From NCBI RefSeq assembly GCF_003854965.1, contig NZ_RQPI01000004.1:1-64000 (forward strand): 64,000 bases of DNA, written 5' to 3'. A program made the position numbers and the translations under genes. Position 1 is the first letter of the stretch, and every line of letters begins with the position of its first letter. The stretch is from Paenibacillus rhizophilus. Lineage in GTDB: Bacteria; Bacillota; Bacilli; Paenibacillales; Paenibacillaceae. Under the pieces are notes generated by a model that saw only the letters and a program-made list of their open reading frames with translations, was not told where the DNA came from and did no database searches. This document shows positions 1-6,062 of this stretch, piece after piece.

Positions 1-2
1 CC

Positions 3-125
3 AGAAAAGTAGAGTATAACGACAAAGAAGCTAGGTGGAGCCCGTTCGACGTATGCCGGATGTGGCGTAATGAAGATGGGAATTTATCTGCTGTTGAAGT
101 GGTTGAGGAGGTAAACCCCCAATGA
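3..125 (+). CDS. Partial phage hypothetical protein (C-terminal end only)
   Basis: An open frame enters from the left edge and ends at a TGA (123-125) that overlaps the ATG of the next gene (ATGA). About 40 residues are visible, rich in Glu, Val and Asn; the tail ends VEVVEEVNPQ. The start is outside the window. Tight stop-start coupling and matching orientation place it in the early/accessory prophage operon. I do not recognise a family. Confidence 0.55.
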   Translation, partial: RKVEYNDKEARWSPFDVCRMWRNEDGNLSAVEVVEEVNPQ

Positions 126-628
126 CCCAAGACAAGCGAGACTGGCAAAAGGATATCCGTCCATCGGTGATTTGGTTCGCTGAACAAATGGAGCAACGAC
201 TGAAGGAGAACGACAATAAGGATGGATGGGAGGAGTGCGATAGAATGTTCCTGCTTAACCGACTTGAAGCAAACTATCATAGCCTCTGGGCAAAGCAACA
301 AGCATATGGCGCTTGTTTCGATGCAGATGGAACGATACGTAAAGCGGCTAATATTGCAAACTTCGCCATGATGATAGCAGATAACGCCCGTTCCACCCTT
401 TACCCAGATACCCCAGCACCCACACGAGGAACAGAAAAATGGGATATCCCAAGACCAATAGACGAATGGCACGAAGATGTTGGCCCGGTGCTGTGGTGGA
501 CCTTCCCTATTGAAGAACCGCCATATTGCGGAACTCCACTTGACGGGGATTGGCCGGAGTATCACACACATTGGACACCGTTTATCGTACCTTTCACCCC
601 AGCACCCAAGGAGGGAGATAACCAATGA
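122..628 (+). CDS. Phage hypothetical protein with DUF551-like C-terminus
   Basis: A 168-residue protein starting at an ATG preceded by GAGGAGGTAA. The N-terminal ~110 residues are charged and probably helical, with no recognised fold. The C-terminal ~55 residues (around VLWWTFPIEEPPYCGTPLD and HTHWTPFIVP) resemble the C-terminal half of DUF551 domains, which end in a THW-x-PLP-type motif and are common in phage accessory genes. The biochemical role of that domain is not established. The gene overlaps its upstream neighbour by 4 nt and the next gene by 4 nt, so the three are probably co-translated. Confidence 0.7.
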   Translation: MTQDKRDWQKDIRPSVIWFAEQMEQRLKENDNKDGWEECDRMFLLNRLEANYHSLWAKQQAYGACFDADGTIRKAANIANFAMMIADNARSTLYPDTPAPTRGTEKWDIPRPIDEWHEDVGPVLWWTFPIEEPPYCGTPLDGDWPEYHTHWTPFIVPFTPAPKEGDNQ

Positions 629-939
629 CACTCACAAGGGAAGAGATACTGGCGATGGAGCCGGGACGGGAATTGGACGAACTAATCTGCAACCAGATAT
701 TTGAATTAGAGATGGTCGCACATGTTCATTACTCAACGGACATATCCGCAGCATGGGAAGTGGTAGGAAAATTGGATTACGAAGTGACTGTAAAGAAATA
801 TGAAGCCATGTCCGGTTACAGGTATTGGGCTAGAGTCAACGGTGCTGATCCAAATAGATTCGATGAAAAGATTGCTAACTGCAAGACGGCGCCAGAAGCA
901 ATCTGCAAGGCCGCACTACTGGCTGTACTGAACTTATAA
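625..939 (+). CDS. Phage ABA-sandwich domain protein
   Basis: A 104-residue protein starting ATGA-coupled to the preceding gene. It opens with MTLTREEILAMEPGRELD and contains YSTDISAAWEVVGKL, features I associate with the small phage ABA-sandwich family (BC1872-like) found in Bacillus and Paenibacillus prophages. No enzymatic motif is visible and the family's function is unknown. It lies in a run of small accessory ORFs ahead of the packaging genes. Confidence 0.7.
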   Translation: MTLTREEILAMEPGRELDELICNQIFELEMVAHVHYSTDISAAWEVVGKLDYEVTVKKYEAMSGYRYWARVNGADPNRFDEKIANCKTAPEAICKAALLAVLNL

Positions 940-972
940 GGGGACAGAGACCCCAAAGGGAGAGGATACACG

Positions 973-1404
973 ATGGATATGAAAAATATGAAGGTCGTCC
1001 ACTATTGCTGGACATGTGGGAAATCTCATGAGGCAACGGATACACCTTACGATTTAATAGCCTCGGACAAATCGGTAAAATGCGAATGCGGTGGATATGT
1101 GGTATCGCCTTCTGGAAAAGTGCAACTGTCAATTGTTCCAGCTGTACCAATCTGGAAAATTGATGATGGTGCGGAGACGTTCCGTGTTGCAGCCAGTAAT
1201 GCAGAGGAAGCACTGAAGTGCTTATCCGAGGAAATGGGATTGGACGAAATTGAAGAACCAGAAGTCAGGGAGATTACAGATGCTGGGGAACTTCGGCGCA
1301 AATTCATTCTCGTTGAAGAAGGTGGAACTAATAAATCGTCCATTATTGACATTATCAATCGAACAGAGAAGTTTCCGGCACTCATCAGCACATCAATTTG
1401 GTAG
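973..1404 (+). CDS. Zinc-ribbon phage hypothetical protein
   Basis: A 143-residue protein starting at ATG 973 after an AAGGGAGAGGA ribosome site. Residues ~12-40 carry two Cys pairs (CWTCGK and CECGG), which would form a zinc ribbon. The middle (~60-95, WKIDDGAETFRVAASNAEEAL) resembles a module found in other phage proteins of this size. The zinc ribbon suggests nucleic-acid or protein binding; the specific role is unknown. It precedes another small ORF in the same operon. Confidence 0.6.
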   Translation: MDMKNMKVVHYCWTCGKSHEATDTPYDLIASDKSVKCECGGYVVSPSGKVQLSIVPAVPIWKIDDGAETFRVAASNAEEALKCLSEEMGLDEIEEPEVREITDAGELRRKFILVEEGGTNKSSIIDIINRTEKFPALISTSIW

Positions 1405-1426
1405 AGGTATAAGGGGGATAAGAGGA

Positions 1427-1771
1427 ATGGATAAAGTAACAGTAATGGTAATGAGAAATAAGACGAATGCAGAAAGGTATCTTGCAGCAAATGCTGATGT
1501 TGGGGATTGGGAAGATGAAAACCTGGACGTTACTTTCGACAATATCCAAAACGGCTACATGATTATCCGCAAAGATAAGCTTGCCCCTACAGCCGAGGAC
1601 TTTGAAGAACATAAAAAATGGCATGCAGAGTTAAAACGTGTACTTACAGAGAAGTGGGGTCCAGATCCGTTTATATCGCTGGACTTTTGTGCAGTGTGCG
1701 AACACTACGAGCCAGTTAATGTTGAAATCACGCAAGAACAACTTCAGTATGCACAAGAATTGATGGAATAG
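1427..1771 (+). CDS. Phage hypothetical protein
   Basis: A 114-residue acidic protein. The frame is open further upstream, but ATG 1427 is chosen because it follows AAGGGGGATAAGAGG and avoids a long overlap with the preceding gene. A CAVC pair near residue 86 and the sequence GPDPFISLDFCAVCEHYE suggest a partial metal site, but the rest of a zinc finger is absent. No family recognised. Confidence 0.55.
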   Translation: MDKVTVMVMRNKTNAERYLAANADVGDWEDENLDVTFDNIQNGYMIIRKDKLAPTAEDFEEHKKWHAELKRVLTEKWGPDPFISLDFCAVCEHYEPVNVEITQEQLQYAQELME

Positions 1772-1791
1772 ATTAAGGGGGAGAAGAGGAT

Positions 1792-1983
1792 ATGAAACGT
1801 ATCAACCGAACTTACGCTGACACTGAAGTAACAGAGTTATCAACTCAAATAAAATGCCCTTACTGCGGACGTGAATGGATGGAACCGGATCTCGATGAAT
1901 GCGGAACGGTTTATAACTTGAATTGTGATGAAGATGATGATGGATGCGGCAAGGACTTCGAAATGTACTTTGATGCATCGTAA
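1792..1983 (+). CDS. Small zinc-ribbon protein
   Basis: A 63-residue protein with CPYCGREW (residues ~22-29) and a second Cys pair C-DEDDDG-C (~45-52), spaced as in a compact zinc ribbon. The ribosome site is AAGGGGGAGAAGAGG. Such small zinc-ribbon ORFs are frequent in the accessory part of Gram-positive prophages; function unknown. About 110 nt without a clear gene follow. Confidence 0.6.
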   Translation: MKRINRTYADTEVTELSTQIKCPYCGREWMEPDLDECGTVYNLNCDEDDDGCGKDFEMYFDAS

Positions 1984-2092
1984 GTCTTTCCTTGGCCGTA
2001 GGCCATCGAGACGCGACCGAATAAACCCAACGAAGTGGGGGCCGGATAAAGTTTACATAATCTGGCTCCCCATAAAGAAAGGAACAACCCAC

Positions 2093-2332
2093 ATGATATC
2101 TTGGATAAAGTATGACCCGGAGAATCCACCTGAACCAGAAATTGATTATCTTATATTTGGCAGAGAGCCCGGCAAAGATTTAGACTTCTGTTTTGTTGGA
2201 ACATTTAAATTTATTAATTTCCACGGGAAAAAATATCCGATGTGGGAAGACAACATGGTTTACGGTTCGTGGAACGGAGTAACAAAATACGCACCCATCA
2301 ACCTACCAGGGGAGGATACAAGCAATGGGTGA
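2093..2332 (+). CDS. Phage hypothetical protein (DUF551-like start)
   Basis: A 79-residue protein. The frame opens at 1925, inside the upstream gene, but ATG 2093 (MISWIKYDPENPPEPEIDYL) follows AAAGGA and begins with a pattern like the N-terminal half of DUF551 domains (W-I-x-Y/V, then a short Pro-rich loop and a strand). Together with the 122-628 product, this gives both halves of a DUF551-like fold in two different ORFs. Function unknown. It overlaps the next gene by 8 nt. Confidence 0.5.
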   Translation: MISWIKYDPENPPEPEIDYLIFGREPGKDLDFCFVGTFKFINFHGKKYPMWEDNMVYGSWNGVTKYAPINLPGEDTSNG

Positions 2333-2651
2333 ACATTTAATCTCAGCAGATAAGCTGATTGAATGGTTGGACGGACCGGATGCCGCGCCACTATGGGAAG
2401 GTCCAGAAGGATTGCTCAAATATAATTTGGTGATGGAAGAAATCGAGGCCGGCACCTTTGACCCAACACCAGTACAACTAGACATCAAGCCAGGGGATAA
2501 GGTGCGGCATACGAACAAGAATTACGGTGATGGAATCGTCAAGCGTCTTTCCAAATCGGGAGAACGGGCATTTGTTACTCCGCAATGTGCATATTACCGT
2601 CTAGACAAACTCATTAAGGTGGAGGGAAACAGTGATGTCAACCAACCTTAA
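2325..2651 (+). CDS. Phage hypothetical protein with SH3-like C-terminus
   Basis: A 108-residue protein behind a GGGGAGGATA ribosome site. The N-terminal ~45 residues are helical and acidic. Residues ~52-100 (IKPGDKVRHTNKNYGDGIVKRL ending YYRLDKLIKV) look like a small beta barrel of the SH3/KOW type that often binds RNA, DNA or peptides. This fold guess rests on pattern only. The gene overlaps the following zinc-ribbon gene. Confidence 0.5.
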   Translation: MGEHLISADKLIEWLDGPDAAPLWEGPEGLLKYNLVMEEIEAGTFDPTPVQLDIKPGDKVRHTNKNYGDGIVKRLSKSGERAFVTPQCAYYRLDKLIKVEGNSDVNQP

Positions 2652-2835
2652 CCCCATCCGGCGGGACAGACGTATCTACTATCAAGCGTATTGCCCGGGT
2701 TGCACTAAGCCGGTCAGAGAGTTTCGACCGGTCCAATCAACCAAGCGAATGACAATGACCTGTAAATGTGGCTGCGAGTTTAAGGTGCCTCTGAAATATT
2801 GCAAGCAGATTAAGGCGTATAAAGCCCGGGCATAA
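2635..2835 (+). CDS. Zinc-ribbon phage protein
   Basis: A 66-residue basic protein starting at ATG 2635 (an in-frame GTG lies 3 nt upstream), behind GGTGGAGGGAAAC. CPGC (residues ~19-22) and CKCGC (~42-46) form a zinc-ribbon-like pair, and the protein is rich in Arg and Lys. DNA or RNA binding is plausible but not shown. It overlaps the preceding gene by 17 nt. Confidence 0.55.
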   Translation: MSTNLNPIRRDRRIYYQAYCPGCTKPVREFRPVQSTKRMTMTCKCGCEFKVPLKYCKQIKAYKARA

Positions 2836-2852
2836 ATGGGGAGGTATAAATC

Positions 2853-3065
2853 ATGATATTCGGTGACCTTTGGGCAGCATTGGAGGACGGAGAGCGTGAA
2901 TTTGTATATCGAATGGGCGGGATCGCTCGTGTCGTCCGTTATAACAGGAGCACGGTTTGGGTTAAATGTGAGGGGCGGCGGCCGCCTACATTTATACGGA
3001 TGGAGATATTTGCTCGATTGGTAAGTAGTGTATATAAAAATCCTACATCGGAGGCGATTGTATGA
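2853..3065 (+). CDS. Phage hypothetical protein
   Basis: A 70-residue protein starting at ATG 2853 after GGGGAGGTATAAATC. It has a Trp- and Glu-rich start and a predicted beta core (REFVYRMGGIARVVRYNRST). No family recognised. Its TGA overlaps the next start (ATGA). Confidence 0.5.
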   Translation: MIFGDLWAALEDGEREFVYRMGGIARVVRYNRSTVWVKCEGRRPPTFIRMEIFARLVSSVYKNPTSEAIV

Positions 3066-3238
3066 GTAACCTCGGAAAAGTGACAGTTTATCAATGGAGC
3101 CCGGAGCAGGTGACGGATCACTTACGCAAGATTGGTGCGGACAAGCCGCCGGAAAAGCCGAAAAAGGGATTTGGGACGCTGGCTTCACAGCAGAAGCAGG
3201 GGAGTAATCATTATAACCGGAGTGGCGGGGAATGGTGA
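3062..3238 (+). CDS. Small phage hypothetical protein
   Basis: A 58-residue ORF, ATGA-coupled to the gene before it. It begins MSNLGKVTVYQWSPEQVTDH and is Lys/Pro-rich in the middle. It is likely real because of the coupling and coding-like composition; function unknown. It ends the first small-ORF cluster. Confidence 0.5.
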   Translation: MSNLGKVTVYQWSPEQVTDHLRKIGADKPPEKPKKGFGTLASQQKQGSNHYNRSGGEW

Positions 3239-3316
3239 AGGTCATATAAATACATGGAATATGCTAAATATTTCGTAGTAATACAAGTTAGATGTAACAA
3301 TAATCCATATAAAGAA

Positions 3317-3350
3317 AAACCCCTGCAAACCTTGGCCGGGCACAGGGGTA
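3317..3350. terminator. Stem-loop, terminator-like on the minus strand
   Basis: ACCCCTG (3319-3325) pairs with CAGGGGT (3342-3348) across a GC-rich loop. On the minus strand the stem is followed by a T-rich run, on the plus strand it is not. No minus-strand gene ends here, so it may instead act as an RNA structure or attenuator before the sigma-like gene. Confidence 0.4.
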
Positions 3351-3399
3351 ACAACATTGATCCTCTATACCAAATTATATCACTAAAAGGGGAATGAGG

Positions 3400-3924
3400 A
3401 TGAACATGGCAAAGAATAAGCTGCCAGCGTCGGCGTATACAGACTTGGGCGAGGCTACCGTTCTAAACTATCAACTCTCCTTGAAAGGCGCAGAGCGGGC
3501 ATACCGCCGGGCTGACGCTGACGATAAAAAAGTAATATCCGGTATGGTATCGGATTGTGAATATGTGATTGCGTGGTTGAGCACCGGACGGCGCCCGAAG
3601 AATAAGCGAGGCATCGAGCGGCGAGCTGGGTACGAGCGCGAAATACTTCTGGACCCGATCCGCATGCAGGCGTTCGCCAGCAATTCAAAAGCGGGCAGCC
3701 CGGCGAATCTAACGGATGACCAGCGGGCTATGATCGAGGAGGCTTTAAGATATCTGAGCCCTCGGCAACGTGAATGCTATGTATTGGCTCATGGCGAATG
3801 CTTCAGTCAGGCCGAAATCGCACAAATGCTAGGCATAACACGTTCCAGCGTTCAGGCTTATATCGAAGAAGCGCAGCGTAAGGTGTCGGAAGAGTTACAA
3901 CAAAATCTATTCTTATGGAAATGA
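3400..3924 (+). CDS. Phage sigma-region-4-like late regulator
   Basis: A 174-residue protein whose C-terminal third (residues ~117-165; LSPRQRECYVLAHGECFSQ, then AEIAQMLGITRSSVQAYIE) is a sigma-70 region-4 type helix-turn-helix. This resembles the positive control factors (ArpU/Xpf type) that switch on late genes in Gram-positive phages. ATG 3400 is preferred over ATG 3394 because AAGGGG then lies about 7 nt upstream. It sits immediately before the packaging and morphogenesis genes, the usual position for a late-gene activator. The target promoter is not identified. Confidence 0.8.
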   Translation: MNMAKNKLPASAYTDLGEATVLNYQLSLKGAERAYRRADADDKKVISGMVSDCEYVIAWLSTGRRPKNKRGIERRAGYEREILLDPIRMQAFASNSKAGSPANLTDDQRAMIEEALRYLSPRQRECYVLAHGECFSQAEIAQMLGITRSSVQAYIEEAQRKVSEELQQNLFLWK

Positions 3925-4099
3925 CCCGTGCAAAAGCCCTTTATTTATAGGAGCATCCTATTAACTGACGTTTAGTTATAACATTACACTCTTACTTACA
4001 AGGCCTGGCCTTGCATCTCCTTGCCGTGACCGCAGTGGTTAAAGAGTGGATCGCGGAGGCATCCGACCGCCTTAGTAAGTGCCGGAATCAAAATAATGC
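3925..4099. other. Non-coding stretch with nested inverted repeats
   Basis: No convincing ORF. Visible repeats include TAGGA/TCCTA around 3948-3962, a near-perfect AAGGCC-T-GGCCTT palindrome near 4000-4014, and matching arms CTTACTTACAAGG and CCTTAGTAAGT enclosing the stretch 3990-4080. This could fold into a branched RNA or contain regulator binding sites between the late activator and the late genes. It leads directly into an extended -10 promoter. Confidence 0.4.
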
Positions 4100-4105
4100 T
4101 ATAAT
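4098..4105 (+). promoter_or_regulatory. Extended -10 promoter of the tRNA-like RNA
   Basis: TG-C-TATAAT (TG 4098-4099, hexamer 4100-4105) is a perfect extended -10 element. A -35 hexamer at the right distance is poor. Six nucleotides downstream is 4112, the first base of a tRNA-like acceptor stem, so transcription could start at or near the mature 5' end. Confidence 0.6.
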
Positions 4106-4111
4106 ACATTC

Positions 4112-4227
4112 GATGTGGTGGCGGAATAGGTAGACGCGGCTATCTCTTAACACGGTCGGGTTGATAGCAATGCACAGACATGAGTTGATGCGGCTATCAT
4201 GCAGGGTGCAAATCCCTGCCCACATCA
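4112..4227 (+). ncRNA. tRNA-like RNA with enlarged central region
   Basis: Acceptor-like arms GATGTGG (4112-4118) and CCACATC (4220-4226) pair over all 7 bp, followed by an A discriminator. A D-arm (GCG 4121-4123, CGC 4135-4137, loop GAATAGGTAGA with A14- and GG-like bases) and a T-arm (GCAGGG/CCCTGC, loop TGCAAAT) are present, so the tRNA elbow can form. The middle is odd: 63 nt with GCTATC occurring twice, either copy able to pair with a single GATAGC, and no clear 7-nt anticodon loop. Total length is ~115 nt against ~75-90 for a tRNA, and CCA is not encoded. It may be a decayed tRNA-Leu-type gene or a dedicated phage RNA; I do not assign an anticodon. Confidence 0.55.
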
Positions 4228-4240
4228 AATCTTCTACGGT

Positions 4241-4489
4241 ATGTCGTCTATGGCCCGTTGGCTGTACGAGCGGCATGTCGTTTTCAATTTGGACGAAGGA
4301 GCGCTGCGCATGTGGGTTAAACAAGTGAACGGAAGACATAAACATCCAATCGAAGGGAAATGCGCAATCTGCAATGATCCGGAACCAACGAAGCATACGA
4401 TCCTTAAAGCATCATTCTGTCAGCCCTGTTGGGACCTGATGCTCAAAGGGAACGATGAGGAATTGAGTAAGCGGACAGTGCGGGAATAA
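4241..4489 (+). CDS. Small zinc-finger phage protein
   Basis: An 82-residue protein with a four-Cys motif (CAIC near residue 46 and CQPC near 66) separated by ~18 residues, typical of a treble-clef or zinc-ribbon fold. The frame is open back to 4199, inside the tRNA-like RNA; ATG 4241 or 4250 is likelier, but neither has a good ribosome site. Function unknown. It starts just after the structured RNA, so its translation might depend on that RNA. Confidence 0.5.
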   Translation: MSSMARWLYERHVVFNLDEGALRMWVKQVNGRHKHPIEGKCAICNDPEPTKHTILKASFCQPCWDLMLKGNDEELSKRTVRE

Positions 4490-4575
4490 ATTCCCAAGCG
4501 TCTGTAGATTTCATAGAGCAGGGAAACGTCGGAGGTTGTCGAATTCTACCCTATCACATTGAAAGGGAGAACGAC

Positions 4576-4791
4576 ATGAACAGAGAAGAAGCAGACCGTT
4601 TATTCGCTACTGGGCCGCAGGATCCGTGCTTTGTGAGAGCAGGCATTGAACTGGTTGTGAACGTGAAGAAGGTGACCAATCTTGACCGAGAAAAAAGGCG
4701 CGTCTCATTCGATACAGGCGAGGTTCTACAAGTCGAGGACGAATACTGGGATAACTTCATTCAGATGTATGAGCAGAGGGAAAATCTATAA
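4576..4791 (+). CDS. Phage hypothetical protein
   Basis: A 71-residue acidic protein behind GAAAGGGAG. It has a Glu/Asp-rich composition and a likely beta segment (RAGIELVVNVKKVTNL). No family recognised. A terminator-like hairpin follows at 4814-4843, so this may close the short transcript that starts near 4112. Confidence 0.5.
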   Translation: MNREEADRLFATGPQDPCFVRAGIELVVNVKKVTNLDREKRRVSFDTGEVLQVEDEYWDNFIQMYEQRENL

Positions 4792-4813
4792 GCAGGAAAC
4801 ATTTACTTAAACG

Positions 4814-4843
4814 GAGTCGCCAATACGGCGGCTCTTTTTATTT
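4814..4843 (+). terminator. Rho-independent terminator
   Basis: GAGTCGCC (4814-4821) pairs with GGCGGCTC (4827-4834), loop AATAC, followed by TTTTTATTT. It separates the 4576-4791 gene from the packaging genes. Confidence 0.75.
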
Positions 4844-4864
4844 GCAGAAAGGGGCGCATAAGCA

Positions 4865-5011
4865 ATGCCCAAGAAGAAGCGCCTGATCTCATCAGAGGAA
4901 GCCCATCAGCCGGAACGCTGCAAGCGGTGCATCTGGGGAACATGGACCGGGCTGGTTCAATACTGCTGCCGGATCGAATGTCAGAGAAAGGGTGAACCCA
5001 ATTGCCCTTGA
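4865..5011 (+). CDS. Cys-rich small phage protein
   Basis: A 48-residue protein starting at ATG 4865, with a basic N-terminus (MPKKKRLISSEEAHQ) and Cys residues in CKRC, YCC and the C-terminal ECQRKGEPNCP, suggesting a small metal-bound knot. It overlaps the start of the HNH gene by 10 nt. Similar tiny Cys-rich ORFs often sit before phage HNH genes; role unknown. Confidence 0.5.
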   Translation: MPKKKRLISSEEAHQPERCKRCIWGTWTGLVQYCCRIECQRKGEPNCP

Positions 5012-5394
5012 AGAAGTTCTGTAAGAAACCAGGTTGTAAGAACCTGACCGATGGCGCCGCCTACTGCGCCGACCACCAAGCGGAAGTACAGCGGTATGAC
5101 AAGGAGCGCGGTAGCGCAGCAGAACGGGGATATGGTCACAAATGGAGGATAGCCCGCGCTCGCTATCTGAGGCAGTATCCCCTATGCGTCCATTGCGAAC
5201 AGGCTGGCAGGGTGACGGCGGCGACCGTGGTCGACCACATCATAGCTCATAAGGGTGACATGGAGTTGTTCTGGGACGTTAGCAACTGGCAATCGCTGTG
5301 TGCGTCGTGCCACGGCGTCAAGACGGTCAAAGAAGACGGAGGATTTGGCAACGTGGTCACGGGGGAGGGGGGCAAAATCCTTAAAAACCTTTAA
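5002..5394 (+). CDS. HNH endonuclease of the packaging module
   Basis: A 130-residue protein from a TTG start (5002), supported by GAAAGGGTGAACC eight nt upstream. The HNH core is clear: CVHC (~69-72), VVDHIIAHKGD with the catalytic His (~85-95), then NWQSLCASCHGVKT with the second Cys pair and last His. HNH proteins encoded next to terminase genes in HK97-type phages assist large terminase cleavage at cos-type ends, which suggests a cos-packaging phage. An N-terminal Cys/His segment (CKKPGC, YCADH) may be an additional zinc site. Confidence 0.9.
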   Translation: MPLKKFCKKPGCKNLTDGAAYCADHQAEVQRYDKERGSAAERGYGHKWRIARARYLRQYPLCVHCEQAGRVTAATVVDHIIAHKGDMELFWDVSNWQSLCASCHGVKTVKEDGGFGNVVTGEGGKILKNL

Positions 5395-5471
5395 AATAGA
5401 AGACCGCAGCCCCCTTTATTCGCGTAAAAACTCGTTTTTTGAATTTTTTATTGACTTTGGAGGTGGCCCGG

Positions 5472-6062
5472 ATGGGCAGGAACGCAAAACCGGTATCCTT
5501 GCACATCGCCGAGGGCAATCCGAACCGGTTAACGAAAGGGCAGTTGCAGCAGCGGCAAGAAGCAGAGGTCAAGCTCGGTAAAACGGAGTTGGACAAGCTG
5601 AAGCCGCCGACCTTTGTTAAAAATGATGTTATCGCCTTTACTCACTGGAAGCAGTGCATGAAGGAATACAAAGCTGCAGCGGCGCAGGATATCAACTTGC
5701 TGACCAGTTCGGACGTCGGCCTGCTTGCGATGTATTGTAAAACCTATGCAGAGTACGAACGGCTTCAAAAGTCGTATCAAACGATTGACAAGGTGGCTTA
5801 CGATAGCGAGGAACTGGACGAATACATCGATGATAGCGAAGAATTTAATACGAAGGTGAAGAAGCAACTGCGCAACATGATTGCCGTTGACGGTCTTCTG
5901 CGGATCGAAACGGCCATCAACAAGAAAATGGACATGCTGCTCAAAATGCAGGATCGTCTCTTCCTGAATCCGTTGGCCAAGGTGAAAAATGTACCGAAGC
6001 CGAAGAAGAAAGAAGAGGCGCCAAGTCGATTCGGCAAGTTCGGAGGAAACCGGAGTGGTTAA
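5472..6062 (+). CDS. terS: Terminase small subunit, P27 family
   Basis: A 196-residue protein. The frame is open from 5439, but ATG 5472 follows GGAGGTGG at good spacing and gives the typical start MGRNAKPVSLHIAEGNPNR. The region ~40-150 is helical, as in P27-type small terminases, which recognise phage DNA and load the large subunit. The C-terminus is Lys/Pro-rich. It overlaps the large-subunit gene by 8 nt, typical of a translationally coupled pair. Confidence 0.85.
   Translation: MGRNAKPVSLHIAEGNPNRLTKGQLQQRQEAEVKLGKTELDKLKPPTFVKNDVIAFTHWKQCMKEYKAAAAQDINLLTSSDVGLLAMYCKTYAEYERLQKSYQTIDKVAYDSEELDEYIDDSEEFNTKVKKQLRNMIAVDGLLRIETAINKKMDMLLKMQDRLFLNPLAKVKNVPKPKKKEEAPSRFGKFGGNRSG

Noticed and set aside
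4112..4227. Calling an ordinary tRNA-Leu or tRNA-Lys gene here
   Set aside because: CTCTTAA could be read as a Lys(CTT) loop and the D-arm looks Leu-like, but the anticodon stem cannot close over 7 nt and ~30 nt are in excess, so no anticodon is assigned.
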